A stretch of 64,000 bases of DNA from Amycolatopsis rubida (GTDB lineage Bacteria; Actinomycetota; Actinomycetes; Mycobacteriales; Pseudonocardiaceae): contig NZ_FOWC01000001.1 of NCBI RefSeq assembly GCF_900115345.1, forward strand, positions 1,178,001 to 1,242,000, read 5' to 3'. Of this stretch, positions 1 to 7,667 are shown piece after piece. Within the stretch, counting starts at the first letter, position 1; each line of letters opens with the position of its first letter. Both the position numbers and the translations under genes were made by a program. The notes beneath the pieces are model-generated. The model saw nothing but the letters and a program-made list of their open reading frames with translations. It was not told where the DNA came from and made no database searches.

Positions 1-1
1 G

Positions 2-145
2 GCGATCACCGCGCTGCTGGGCGCGTGGCTGCGGGGCGAAGCGGTCGACGGGCAGCACTGTCCAGACGATGCGACGTGGTGGATGTGGATGGCGCAGATG
101 CGCTGGCTCGACGCCCAGTTCGTCGAGCCGCTCAAGCCAGGCTGA
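2..145 (+). CDS. C-terminal fragment of an unrecognised protein (5' end outside window)
   Basis: The frame is open from base 2 and ends with TGA at 143-145, giving 47 residues of a C-terminus. It is rich in tryptophan and methionine (WWMWMAQMRW) and ends VEPLKPG. Third-position GC is high, which supports real coding. The SDR gene starts 12 bases further on, with its ribosome binding site right after this stop, so the two are probably co-transcribed. No family can be assigned from so short a tail. Confidence 0.6.
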   Translation, partial: AITALLGAWLRGEAVDGQHCPDDATWWMWMAQMRWLDAQFVEPLKPG

Positions 146-157
146 CAAGGAGTGCTC

Positions 158-901
158 GTGGGGGTTTTGGTCGTCACCGGCGGCAGCCGGGGCATCGGCG
201 CGGCGATCTGCGAACTGGCCGCGGCCCGCGGTTACGACGTGGTGGTGAACTACTCCGGCGACCCGGCCCCGGCCGAGGAGGTCGCCGAACGGGTGCGGTC
301 CCACGGTGGGCAAGCGCTTGCGCACCGCGCCGATGTGTCCGACGAGCAGCAGGTCAGCGACCTTTTTTCGGCGGCGGCCGAGCTGGGCCCGCTCGTCGGC
401 GTGGTGAACAACGCGGGCGTCACCGGCAACACCCCCGGCAGGCTCGACGAGCAGAGTGCCGAGACCGTGCGCCGGGTGCTGGACATCAACGTCACCGGGG
501 TTTTCCTGTGCTGCCGCGAGGCAGTGCGGCGGCTGTCGACGCGGCACGGCGGTTCCGGCGGAGGGATCGTGAACATCTCGTCCACGGCGTCGCGGACCGG
601 TTCAGCGGGCGAATGGGTGCACTACGCGGCGTCCAAGGCAGCGGTGAACACGCTCAGCTTCGGCCTCGCCCAGGAAGTCGCCGACGAGGGAATCCGGGTC
701 AACGTCGTGTCGCCCGGTCTGGTCGAGACCGGCCTGCACGCCGCCGCGGGGATGCCGGACCGGCCCGAGCGGTTCAGCGCCGTGATCCCGCTCCGGCGCG
801 CGGGCCAGCCGGAAGAGATCGCGGCGGCCGTGCTGTGGCTGCTGTCCCCGGAGGCGTCCTTCACCGTCGGCGCGGTGCTGGAGGTCGGCGGCGGCCGCTG
901 A
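158..901 (+). CDS. SDR-family NAD(P)-dependent oxidoreductase
   Basis: Classical short-chain dehydrogenase/reductase of about 247 residues, a cytoplasmic NAD(P)H enzyme acting on a ketone or alcohol. The glycine-rich cofactor motif TGGSRGIG lies at about residues 7-14, NNAG at about 84-87, the catalytic Ser near 141 (NISS), and the YxxxK pair (YAASK) at about 156-160. These suggest a complete active site of the FabG-like classical type. I chose the GTG at 158 because AAGGAG at 147-152 sits 5 bases before it; the GTG at 152 would overlap that site. Substrate is unknown; FabG-like reductases and sugar or steroid dehydrogenases share this layout. Confidence 0.88.
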   Translation: MGVLVVTGGSRGIGAAICELAAARGYDVVVNYSGDPAPAEEVAERVRSHGGQALAHRADVSDEQQVSDLFSAAAELGPLVGVVNNAGVTGNTPGRLDEQSAETVRRVLDINVTGVFLCCREAVRRLSTRHGGSGGGIVNISSTASRTGSAGEWVHYAASKAAVNTLSFGLAQEVADEGIRVNVVSPGLVETGLHAAAGMPDRPERFSAVIPLRRAGQPEEIAAAVLWLLSPEASFTVGAVLEVGGGR

Positions 902-1033
902 TTCATCTCGGACAGTGAGACGCCCGGAGACGGGCAGATCACGATTGACCCCAGAACTCGGTGAACTCGCCAGTAGCGGCCGTTCCGGTGTGCGAGTCTG
1001 GCACGAGGGGTTGAAAGGACGGCCGCGAAAGTC

Positions 1034-1444
1034 ATGCCCAAGCTCACGTCTGTGCACCATCTGGCGCTCACCGTGACCGATGTGGACCGAAGTGTTCCCT
1101 GGTACGTCCGGGTGCTCGACCTTGAGGAAAGCCATCGGCGCGAAGACCCGGAAACCGGGGTGCGCAAGGTAGTTCTGCGTTCGGCGGGAGACGGTTTCTC
1201 CGTGGTGCTCGTCCAGCATCCAGACACCGAACGGCCCGCGTTCGACGAAAGACGCACTGGTCTGGACCATGTCGCGTTCTCGGTGTCGTCCCGCGCCGAG
1301 GTCGCTGAATGGGAGGACCGCCTGCGCGAGTACGGCGTCTCCTACCTGCCCGCGACGCAGTCGCAGACCTTCGAAGGTTCCGCGGTGATCGTGTTCCGCG
1401 ATCCGGACGGCATCCAGCTGGAAGTCTGGTCCGACCCGTCCTGA
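1034..1444 (+). CDS. VOC-family (glyoxalase/bleomycin-resistance fold) protein
   Basis: 136-residue vicinal-oxygen-chelate protein with a paired beta-alpha-beta-beta-beta layout. The N-terminal HHLALTVTD and mid-protein LDHVAFSV strands carry histidines, and the C-terminal IQLEVW carries a glutamate, at the positions that usually ligate the metal. Family members include glyoxalase I-like lyases, dioxygenases and drug-sequestering proteins, so the reaction cannot be fixed. The ATG has no strong Shine-Dalgarno: GAAAGGA lies about 14 bases upstream. It converges on the DedA gene with only 4 bases between stop codons. Confidence 0.85.
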   Translation: MPKLTSVHHLALTVTDVDRSVPWYVRVLDLEESHRREDPETGVRKVVLRSAGDGFSVVLVQHPDTERPAFDERRTGLDHVAFSVSSRAEVAEWEDRLREYGVSYLPATQSQTFEGSAVIVFRDPDGIQLEVWSDPS

Positions 1445-1448
1445 AAAC

Positions 1449-2126
1449 TCAGGCGCGCGCGTCGTCGGGCTCGTCGACCGGACGCCGCATTTCCTGGCGG
1501 TAGCGCAGCACGCCGTAGGCGGTGCCGAACACGAAGAACGCGATGCTCGCCCACAGCGCGGCGGTCTTGACCCACGGGATGGCGTCGAGCAGGCCCGCCC
1601 CGTAGTAGCCGAGCAGCACCAGCGTCGGCACCCACAGCAGGCCGCCGACAGTGGTGGCGAGCAGGAACCGCCGCGAATCCATCCGTGCGGCACCGGCGAT
1701 GAGCGGGGCCAGCGTGCGGATCCACGGGATCCACCTGGCCGCGACGATCGCGAAGAATCCCTTGCGGTCCAGGAAGGCTTGCGCGCGTTCGAGGTTGTGC
1801 CGGTTGAGCATCCGCCCGCCGCGCCGGGCGATCAGCGTGGTGCCCGCGCCGCGGCCGATGTAGTAACCGATCTGGTTGCCGAACACGGCGGTGACCAGCG
1901 CGGCTCCGGACAGCAGCCACGCGTTGAGGTCCGAGCCGTGCTGCGCGAGCACCACGCCCGCACCGAACAGCAGCGAATCGCCCGGCAGGAACAGCCCGAT
2001 GATGAGCGCGCATTCGACGAGCACGAACGACAGCACGATGACCCAGACGAGCACCGGGCCGGCGGTGTCCAGCCAGCTCAGGCCGATCCCCGCGGCGTGC
2101 GCGGGCTGGGCGGCGTCGAGGTTCAC
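1449..2126 (-). CDS. DedA/SNARE-associated (PF09335) membrane protein
   Basis: 225-residue integral membrane protein of the DedA superfamily, members of which act in lipid carrier (undecaprenyl phosphate or phospholipid) translocation and membrane homeostasis. Visible hallmarks are the early FLPGDSLLFGAG segment, GNQIGYYIGRGAG, and the RWIPWIRTLAPLIAG block with its conserved arginines, followed by two C-terminal membrane helices and a charged tail. A paralogue lies at 13721-14425 with the equivalent VLPGDSLLF and RFVPFVRTF motifs. The gene is monocistronic between two convergent neighbours. Confidence 0.9.
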   Translation of the reverse strand: MNLDAAQPAHAAGIGLSWLDTAGPVLVWVIVLSFVLVECALIIGLFLPGDSLLFGAGVVLAQHGSDLNAWLLSGAALVTAVFGNQIGYYIGRGAGTTLIARRGGRMLNRHNLERAQAFLDRKGFFAIVAARWIPWIRTLAPLIAGAARMDSRRFLLATTVGGLLWVPTLVLLGYYGAGLLDAIPWVKTAALWASIAFFVFGTAYGVLRYRQEMRRPVDEPDDARA

Positions 2127-2246
2127 GCGAAGAGCCTACGTGGCTGGGACCGGCTGCAGTACGCAACCATCGAATCCTCCGCATTCGGTGACTTTGGGTA
2201 TTACTGGGGTAACCAGACTGTTCACCCTTTTCGCCCAGGACAACGA

Positions 2247-2280
2247 ACCGGCCGCCCGGAACAGTTCCCGGGCGGCCGGT
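2247..2280 (-). terminator. Intrinsic hairpin downstream of the marR-MFS-yceI operon
   Basis: A 13-bp perfect stem (ACCGGCCGCCCGG at 2247-2259 pairing with 2268-2280) and an 8-base loop start 12 bases past the yceI stop on the minus strand. There is no long U tract, as is common in actinomycetes. It sits between the operon end and the dedA gene start. Confidence 0.75.
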
Positions 2281-2291
2281 CGCGGTTTTCT

Positions 2292-3116
2292 CTAGAACTG
2301 CGGCAGGGACTCGCCCTGCACCGCCTCGATGTCCAGCTCCACCTTGACGGTCGTGCCGATCGCGGCCACGCCCGCCCGCACCATCGCGCTGTAGTTGATC
2401 GCGAAATCGTTGCGGTGCAATTGCGTTTCGGCGTGGAACGCGGCACGCACGCCGCCCCACGGGTCCGGGCCGTGCCCGGTGTAGCGCAGGTCGAGCGTGA
2501 CGTCGCGGCGTTCGCCGTGCAGCGTCAGCACGCCGCGCAGCGCCCAGTTGTCCGTGCCGAGCTGGGAAAGCCCGGTGCTTTCGAACGTGATGAGCGGATA
2601 CGCGTCGACGTCGAGGAATTCGGCCGAGCGCAGGTGGTCGTCCCGCATCTTGATGCCGCTTTCGATGCTGCCCGCCTTGATCTCGGCGTGCACGCTCGAC
2701 CGCTCGATCGGCCGGGCGACCTCGATCCGCCCGGCGACGTCCGGGAACCGCACCTTGATGCTCGCGATGCCCATGTGCCGCGCGGTGGCGACCACTGACG
2801 AGTGCATCGGGTCGATCGTCCACGGACCCTCCGGCGGCAGCTCGACCGCGCCGGAGACCGGCACGAGCGCGATGTCGCCGAGCAACCCGGCCCCGTCGGA
2901 GCCGATCTGCACGGTGCGGGCCAACGGCGTGTACCCCGGCGCGGTGATCACGGCGGTGTAGACGCCCGGGGGCAGCGGGTCAGTGACCACTGCCCCCTTC
3001 GCGTCCGTGACCTGCCGCGCGACCTGTCGTCCGTTCAAGTCGGTGACCGTGAGCACCGCGTTCTCGACCGGCCATCCGCCGTTCGAGCGCAGCTGTGCGC
3101 GCAGGCCCCCGCTCAT
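2292..3116 (-). CDS. YceI-family lipid-binding protein with N-terminal carboxypeptidase-regulatory-like domain
   Basis: 274 residues in two parts. Residues about 8-85 form a transthyretin-like beta-sandwich (GRQVARQVTDAKG, then PPGVYTAVITAPGYTPLA) of the carboxypeptidase regulatory-like type. Residues about 95-272 are a YceI lipocalin-like barrel, opening with WTIDPMHSSVVATARHMG and including the strands ITFESTGLS, LTLHGERRDVTLDL and DFAINYSA; this family binds isoprenoid-type lipids. No signal peptide is visible, so unlike classic periplasmic YceI it is probably cytoplasmic or held at the membrane. Its ATG overlaps the MFS stop as ATGA (3113-3116), so it is translationally coupled to the transporter, whose C-terminus carries three related domains. 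Confidence 0.88.
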   Translation of the reverse strand: MSGGLRAQLRSNGGWPVENAVLTVTDLNGRQVARQVTDAKGAVVTDPLPPGVYTAVITAPGYTPLARTVQIGSDGAGLLGDIALVPVSGAVELPPEGPWTIDPMHSSVVATARHMGIASIKVRFPDVAGRIEVARPIERSSVHAEIKAGSIESGIKMRDDHLRSAEFLDVDAYPLITFESTGLSQLGTDNWALRGVLTLHGERRDVTLDLRYTGHGPDPWGGVRAAFHAETQLHRNDFAINYSAMVRAGVAAIGTTVKVELDIEAVQGESLPQF

Positions 3117-5731
3117 GACCGATCGACCAGCTCGTCGAGCGCCTGGTCGTAGCTCAGCCGCACGTCGTGCTGGGCTTCGCCGTCGTTCAGCGTCACCTGG
3201 CTGGTGGCGGGCGGGTAGCCGCTGGCCACGACCGTGTAGGAGCCGATCGGCAGATCGCTGACCACGTAGCGGCCCTCGCTGTCAGTGCGGGCCACCGCCG
3301 CGACGTTGCCGTTCGCGTCGAGCACGGTGATCCGCGCGTCCGGCACGATCCGGTCGCCCTCGGTACGCGCGACGCCCTGGAGCAGCACCGCGCCGGCGAG
3401 TTCGACGTCGTGGCGCAGCACGCCGCTGTCCGGCACCGTCAGCGTGACCGCGACCGGGCGGTAGTGCGGGCCGCTCGCGACCAGCGTGTACTGCCCGGCG
3501 CCGACGCCGCTGAAGGTGTAGACGCCGTCCTCAGCGGTGATGAACGCGCCGTTGACCTCGCCGCGCGAGTCGGTCAGCGTGACCGTCGCGTTCGCCAGCG
3601 GGGTCGCGGTGCCGATCGAACGGACCACCCCGGTCAGCTCGCCGGAACCGGTGAGCGTGACGTCCAGGTTCGCCGGGTGCCCGCCGACCACCACGCTGGA
3701 GGCCTGCGGCTGGTGTCCGGGAGCGGACACGATCAGCACGTACGTTCCCGGACCCTGGGTCGGGATCGAGTAGCTGCCGTCGCCGTTGCCGGTCGCCCGC
3801 GCCACCTGACGGCCCTGCTGGTCGATCAGGGTCAGCGCGGCCGCGCTCACGTGGCTGCCGTCCTGACGGCGCACGTGGCCGGTGACCGGGACGCCGCCGG
3901 TGGACGTGCCGAATTCGGTGTCGGCCACCGAGTTGGTGATCGGCATCGGCCGGGCATCCGCCACCGCCTGCGCGTCGCCGTGGCCGTTGGTCAGGGCGTG
4001 CCTGCCACCGGCTCCGACGAGCATCGGCTCCTTCGGGGCCTCCTCGAACAGCGAACCCGTCTTGATCTCGGCGGTGTCGTCCGCGGCCGGAACCGGCTCG
4101 TCCAGGTCTTCCAGCAGCGCCTCGCCGCCCTCGACCGCGGCGGCGGCCGGGTTCATGCCCGCCAGCGGGATCTCCTTCATGAACAGCAGCACCAGCGTGG
4201 CCAGCAGGGCGACACCGCCCGCGACCCAGAACACCGTGGTGATGGACTCGGTGAAGCCGATCAGGATCGGCGTGCGCACCGCTTCCGGCAGCGTCTGGAT
4301 GACGCTCGTGTTGCTCGACAGATCGCCCAGCTGACCGCCCGCGCCCGGAGGCATGTGGCCGCCGAACGCCTTGCTGATGTTGCCCGGCAGCACGTTGAAC
4401 AGAATCGTCAGGAACACCGCGACACCGGCGGTACCGCCGATCTGGCGGAAGAACGTGGCCGACGCGGTCGACACGCCCATGTCCTTGCGCGGGCCCGCGT
4501 TCTGCACCGCGATGATCAGCGTCTGCATGCACTGGCCGAGGCCGAGGCCGATGATCAGCGCGGCCACCAGCGGGTGCCAGATCGGGGTGTCGTACTTGAC
4601 CATGGCGAAGAAGAACGCGCCCGCGGCGATCAGGATCGTGCCGATGACCGGGAAGATCTTGTAGCGCCCGGTCTTCGAGGTGATCCGGCCGGAGATGATC
4701 GAGCTGGACATGATGCCGACCATCAGCGGCAGCATCAGCAGACCCGATTCGGTCGGCGTGTAGCCCTGCACGACCTGCAGGTACTGCGGGATCATCGTGA
4801 TCGCGCCGAACATCGCCACACCGACGATCACGCCGCCGATGATGGCCACGGTGAAGGTCGAGTTCTTGAACAGCCGCAGCGGGATCAGCGCGGCGTCCTT
4901 CATCAGTTTTTCGACGACGATGAACAGCACGACGCCGACGCCGCCGATGATGTACATCCAGATCGACTTCTGGTCGCCCCAGCCCCACTTCTGGCCCTGT
5001 TCGGCGACGATCAGGAACGGCACCACGGCGATGACCATGGTGAGCGCGCCCCACCAGTCGATCTTGTGGTCATGACGGTTGTGCGGGACGTTCAGCACCT
5101 TCGCGACGACGAACAGCGCGATGATGCCGATCGGCACGTTGATCAGGAAGACCCAGCGCCAGCCGTGCAGGCCGGCCAGGCTGTCGAAGCCGGCGAAGAA
5201 GCCGCCGAGCACCGGGCCGAGCACGGTCGAAATGCCGAACACGGCGAGGAAGTAGCCCTGGTACCGCGGGCGTTCCCGCGGCGGGACGACGTCGCCGATG
5301 ATCGTCATGGCCAGCGACATCAGACCGCCTGCGCCGAGACCCTGCACCGCGCGGAACGCGGCCAGTTCGTACATCGACGTCGAGAACGACGCGGCCGCCG
5401 AACCGGCGACGAAGATCGCGATCGCGGCGAGGTAGAACGGCTTGCGGCCGTAGATGTCGGAGAGCTTGCCGTAGATCGGCGTGGCGATCGTCGAGGTGAT
5501 CAGGTACGCCGTGGTCGCCCACGCCTGCAGGTCGAAGCCGTGCAGGTCGTTGGCGATCCGGACGATCGAGGTGCCCACGATCGTCTGGTCGAGCGCGGCG
5601 AGGAACATGCCGCACATCAGGCCGCTGATGATCGTGACGATCTGGCGGTGGGTCAGCCCCATGGCGCCGTCGCTGTGGCCAGCGGGCGCGCCCCCTTGCG
5701 GCTGAGGTTGTTTTTCAACGGTGGACGTCAT
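3113..5731 (-). CDS. DHA2-type MFS exporter fused to three C-terminal carboxypeptidase-regulatory-like domains
   Basis: 872 residues, against about 500 for a usual DHA2 (EmrB/QacA) drug:H+ antiporter. Residues about 20-540 are a 14-helix MFS core: DTIVGTSIVRIA in helix 1, motif A GKLSDIYGRK, and motif C-like STVLGPVLGGFFAG. A low-complexity acidic linker follows (about 545-620). Then come three tandem beta-sandwich repeats of about 80 residues, each with a DxxGxY-type turn and a GxYTLVASG-type strand (about 625-860). MFS C-termini are cytoplasmic by known topology, so the repeats would face the cytosol. The start ATG (5731) overlaps the marR stop as ATGA and the stop overlaps yceI as ATGA. 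The likely role is export of a toxic compound under MarR control. Confidence 0.9.
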   Translation of the reverse strand: MTSTVEKQPQPQGGAPAGHSDGAMGLTHRQIVTIISGLMCGMFLAALDQTIVGTSIVRIANDLHGFDLQAWATTAYLITSTIATPIYGKLSDIYGRKPFYLAAIAIFVAGSAAASFSTSMYELAAFRAVQGLGAGGLMSLAMTIIGDVVPPRERPRYQGYFLAVFGISTVLGPVLGGFFAGFDSLAGLHGWRWVFLINVPIGIIALFVVAKVLNVPHNRHDHKIDWWGALTMVIAVVPFLIVAEQGQKWGWGDQKSIWMYIIGGVGVVLFIVVEKLMKDAALIPLRLFKNSTFTVAIIGGVIVGVAMFGAITMIPQYLQVVQGYTPTESGLLMLPLMVGIMSSSIISGRITSKTGRYKIFPVIGTILIAAGAFFFAMVKYDTPIWHPLVAALIIGLGLGQCMQTLIIAVQNAGPRKDMGVSTASATFFRQIGGTAGVAVFLTILFNVLPGNISKAFGGHMPPGAGGQLGDLSSNTSVIQTLPEAVRTPILIGFTESITTVFWVAGGVALLATLVLLFMKEIPLAGMNPAAAAVEGGEALLEDLDEPVPAADDTAEIKTGSLFEEAPKEPMLVGAGGRHALTNGHGDAQAVADARPMPITNSVADTEFGTSTGGVPVTGHVRRQDGSHVSAAALTLIDQQGRQVARATGNGDGSYSIPTQGPGTYVLIVSAPGHQPQASSVVVGGHPANLDVTLTGSGELTGVVRSIGTATPLANATVTLTDSRGEVNGAFITAEDGVYTFSGVGAGQYTLVASGPHYRPVAVTLTVPDSGVLRHDVELAGAVLLQGVARTEGDRIVPDARITVLDANGNVAAVARTDSEGRYVVSDLPIGSYTVVASGYPPATSQVTLNDGEAQHDVRLSYDQALDELVDRS

Positions 5732-6255
5732 GCGTTCGAGGCCCCCTTGGCCTGTGCCGTCGCCGCGGTGTCGGACAGCGACGGATTGTTCTTTTCGATA
5801 CCTGTGTTGAGCCGCGCGAGAAGCTCGTTGAGCGTCTCGCGCTCCTCCTGGCTCCAATCGCCGAGTACATCGGCCAGCCACCGGGCGCGGTGCTTGCGGT
5901 TTTCGTCGAAGACGCGGATGCCTTCGGCGGTCGGCGCGAGCAGGCAGGCGCGGCCGTCCTCGGGGTCGGCCTGCCGTTCGACGAGTCCGTGCTGCACGAG
6001 CGAGCTGGACTGCCTGCTGATCGTGGAGATCTCGGAATGCAGGAACTCGGCCAGCTTGCTGGTGCGTTGCGGGCCTTCGTGGACGAGGCAGAAGAGGATC
6101 GCGTACGCGGCCCTCTCGATCCCGTCCGGCCCGTGTTTGGCGACCTGGGACTTCGCCTTGGTGATCAAGCGCATGAACCGGACCAGCTCGTGCCCGAGCT
6201 GGTCGGCAAGGTCGAGGTCGGCCTCTGGCCTGACGGCGGAGTTCTGAGGTGCCAT
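5728..6255 (-). CDS. MarR-family transcriptional regulator
   Basis: 175-residue winged-helix regulator, the probable repressor of the MFS-yceI operon it heads. Recognition elements include the helix-turn-helix RTSKLAEFLHSEISTISRQSSSLVQHGLV and the wing QADPEDGRACLLAPT. I chose the ATG at 6255 because AAGGAAG lies 6 bases upstream; upstream in-frame starts would run into the palindromic promoter region. It ends in an ATGA overlap with the transporter gene. The intergenic region to the divergent PPOX gene holds repeated TTGC-N5-GCAA inverted repeats that are good candidates for its operators. The ligand is unknown. Confidence 0.9.
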   Translation of the reverse strand: MAPQNSAVRPEADLDLADQLGHELVRFMRLITKAKSQVAKHGPDGIERAAYAILFCLVHEGPQRTSKLAEFLHSEISTISRQSSSLVQHGLVERQADPEDGRACLLAPTAEGIRVFDENRKHRARWLADVLGDWSQEERETLNELLARLNTGIEKNNPSLSDTAATAQAKGASNA

Positions 6256-6297
6256 GTGGGTCTTCCTTGGGGTGGAGCAAACCATTGGTTGGCGACT

Positions 6298-6318
6298 GCA
6301 ACTAGTTGCCTTAAGCAA
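6298..6318. promoter_or_regulatory. Putative MarR operator 1
   Basis: GCAACTAGTTGC (6298-6309) is a perfect 12-base palindrome. It overlaps TTGC-CTTAA-GCAA (6306-6318), so three half-sites are nested. It lies 43 bases upstream of the marR start. An AACCA-T-TGGTT repeat is also present at 6280-6290. Confidence 0.6.
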
Positions 6319-6382
6319 GAGTGTGCCCGTACGGCGTATTTCGCAAGCGGCCGACCCCTGGTTGTGTCACAAGACACTTTAG

Positions 6383-6395
6383 TTGCCGCATGCAA
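6383..6395. promoter_or_regulatory. Putative MarR operator 2
   Basis: TTGC-CGCAT-GCAA has the same arms and 5-base spacer as the element at 6306-6318, 77 bases away. Both are preceded by TAG (TAGTTGCC-N4-GCAAG). It lies on the side of the divergent PPOX gene, so one regulator could govern both directions. Confidence 0.55.
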
Positions 6396-6506
6396 GCAGA
6401 TTTCAACCGGAGGGGTATCGTCCGGTTTCTCCCGATATGGGGACGCCGCTGGTCACTAGGGGTTTCGGGCGGGAACAGATCCCTCTCGCCGGGGTTGCAT
6501 AGAGGT

Positions 6507-6932
6507 ATGACTGACGACACAGCGCTCTACGACCTCATCGCGGCGGGCAAGCAGGGGGTCCTGGCAACCCTGAAACGGGACGGCCGTCCGCAGCTGTCGA
6601 CGGTGACGCATTACTTCGATCGTGACGCCCGCCAGTTGCAGGTGTCGATCACGGACGCGCGTGCGAAGACGAAGAACATGCGCCGGGATCCGCGGGTGAG
6701 CTACCACGTGGCGTCGTCGAACGGGTGGTCGTACGCGGTGGCAGAGGGGCGCGCGGTGCTGTCGCCGGTCGCTTCGGCACCGGACGACGAGGCGGTGGAG
6801 GCGCTGATCGCGCTGTATCGCAAGGTGTCGGGCGAGCATCCCGACTGGGCGGAGTACCGCGCGGCGATGGTGGCGGATCGGCGGCTGGTGCTGACGGTGG
6901 AGATCGAGCGGGTCTACGGACTGGCCCGCTGA
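6507..6932 (+). CDS. PPOX-class (split-barrel) F420/flavin-dependent oxidoreductase
   Basis: 141-residue pyridoxamine-5'-phosphate-oxidase-fold protein. The family signature is visible in GVLATLKRDGRPQLSTVTHYF near the N-terminus, KTKNMRRDPRVSYHV in the middle and the closing RLVLTVEIERVYGL. In actinomycetes many such small proteins bind coenzyme F420 rather than FMN and reduce biliverdin, quinones or fatty acids; cofactor and substrate here are inference. AGAGG lies only 1 base before the ATG, so translation may not depend on a classical ribosome binding site. It is divergent from the marR operon and shares its control region. Confidence 0.85.
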   Translation: MTDDTALYDLIAAGKQGVLATLKRDGRPQLSTVTHYFDRDARQLQVSITDARAKTKNMRRDPRVSYHVASSNGWSYAVAEGRAVLSPVASAPDDEAVEALIALYRKVSGEHPDWAEYRAAMVADRRLVLTVEIERVYGLAR

Positions 6933-6966
6933 GGTCTCGGCTGGGTTTGCGGTACGTGCGGGGAAA

Positions 6967-7578
6967 TCAGAGATCTCCCGGGTTCCCCTCACGTACCTGA
7001 AGCCGGGCGCCGCTGAGGTGTCCCGCCGCGACCGTCGCCTTGGCCGGTGCCCCGGCCTCGATCCGGTCCGCGATTTCCTCGATCTGTTCCAGCAGGCTGC
7101 CGGTCACCTCTTCGCCCAGTGCCGCGCGCATGTAGAGACCCTCGCCGACCAGCATCACCAGCTCCGCCGTCACCGGGTCCTCGACGTGCTCCAGCATCAG
7201 CTCGCGGGTGCGCTCGGTGCAGCGCCGCGACACCTCCGCCGCGATCGGGTCGTTGAGGACCAGGCGGAGCGCGGCCATCGTCGTGCGGTGCAGCGCCAGG
7301 TCGCGGGTGACGTCGGTGATCGACGAGCGCAGGTAGTGCCGGACCACGCCCTCGGGAGCGCTCCGCGCGCGTTCGAGGTCATCGTCGGTCAGCCGCTCCA
7401 GCCGTTCGAGCAGGCCGTCGCGCAGCGCGTCCTTCGAGCCGAAGTGGTAGAGCAAGCCGCCCTTGGACACCCCGGCGTGCGCCGCGACCGCGTCGAGCGT
7501 GATCTCGGCCGGGCCGCGGTCGGCGAGGATGACCTCGTACGAACCGAGGATGCGTTCACGTGCTGAAGGTTTAGCCAT
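6967..7578 (-). CDS. TetR/AcrR-family regulator of the adjacent MFS exporter
   Basis: 203-residue repressor-type protein. The N-terminal helix-turn-helix spans about residues 25-45 (ITLDAVAAHAGVSKGGLLYHF), with the typical GLLYHFGSKDAL recognition helix, followed by an all-helical ligand and dimer domain. The ATG at 7578 is preferred to the GTG one codon upstream. It is divergent from an MFS exporter, with two near-identical palindromes in the 89-base gap, the classical self- and exporter-repressing arrangement. Inducer unknown. Confidence 0.92.
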   Translation of the reverse strand: MAKPSARERILGSYEVILADRGPAEITLDAVAAHAGVSKGGLLYHFGSKDALRDGLLERLERLTDDDLERARSAPEGVVRHYLRSSITDVTRDLALHRTTMAALRLVLNDPIAAEVSRRCTERTRELMLEHVEDPVTAELVMLVGEGLYMRAALGEEVTGSLLEQIEEIADRIEAGAPAKATVAAGHLSGARLQVREGNPGDL

Positions 7579-7590
7579 CACCTTGACTGT

Positions 7591-7604
7591 ACCGTCCGGA
7601 CGGT
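7591..7604. promoter_or_regulatory. TetR operator O1
   Basis: ACCGTCCGGACGGT is a perfect 14-base palindrome, 12 bases upstream of the tetR start. It shares the ACCGTC/GACGGT arms with the site at 7631-7648. The two centres are exactly 42 bp apart, close to four helical turns. Confidence 0.82.
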
Positions 7605-7630
7605 TTATCTTCTACCTCAGGAACGAAACT

Positions 7631-7648
7631 GTACCGTCTGGACGGTAC
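7631..7648. promoter_or_regulatory. TetR operator O2
   Basis: GTACCGTCTGGACGGTAC has perfect 8-base arms with a TG centre. It is followed directly by the AAGGAAGGAAG ribosome binding site of the MFS gene, so occupancy would block its promoter or early transcript. Confidence 0.82.
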
Positions 7649-7667
7649 AAGGAAGGAAGAGTGCGCC

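Noticed and set aside
25..918. Long open frame on the plus strand across the first two genes
   Set aside because: It is Arg/Gly-rich and shifted relative to an SDR with complete motifs, the typical shadow frame of GC-rich DNA.
3167..6247. 1026-codon open frame on the plus strand
   Set aside because: It is antisense to the MFS/MarR operon and its composition (Arg, Asp, His, Val) is that of a complement frame.
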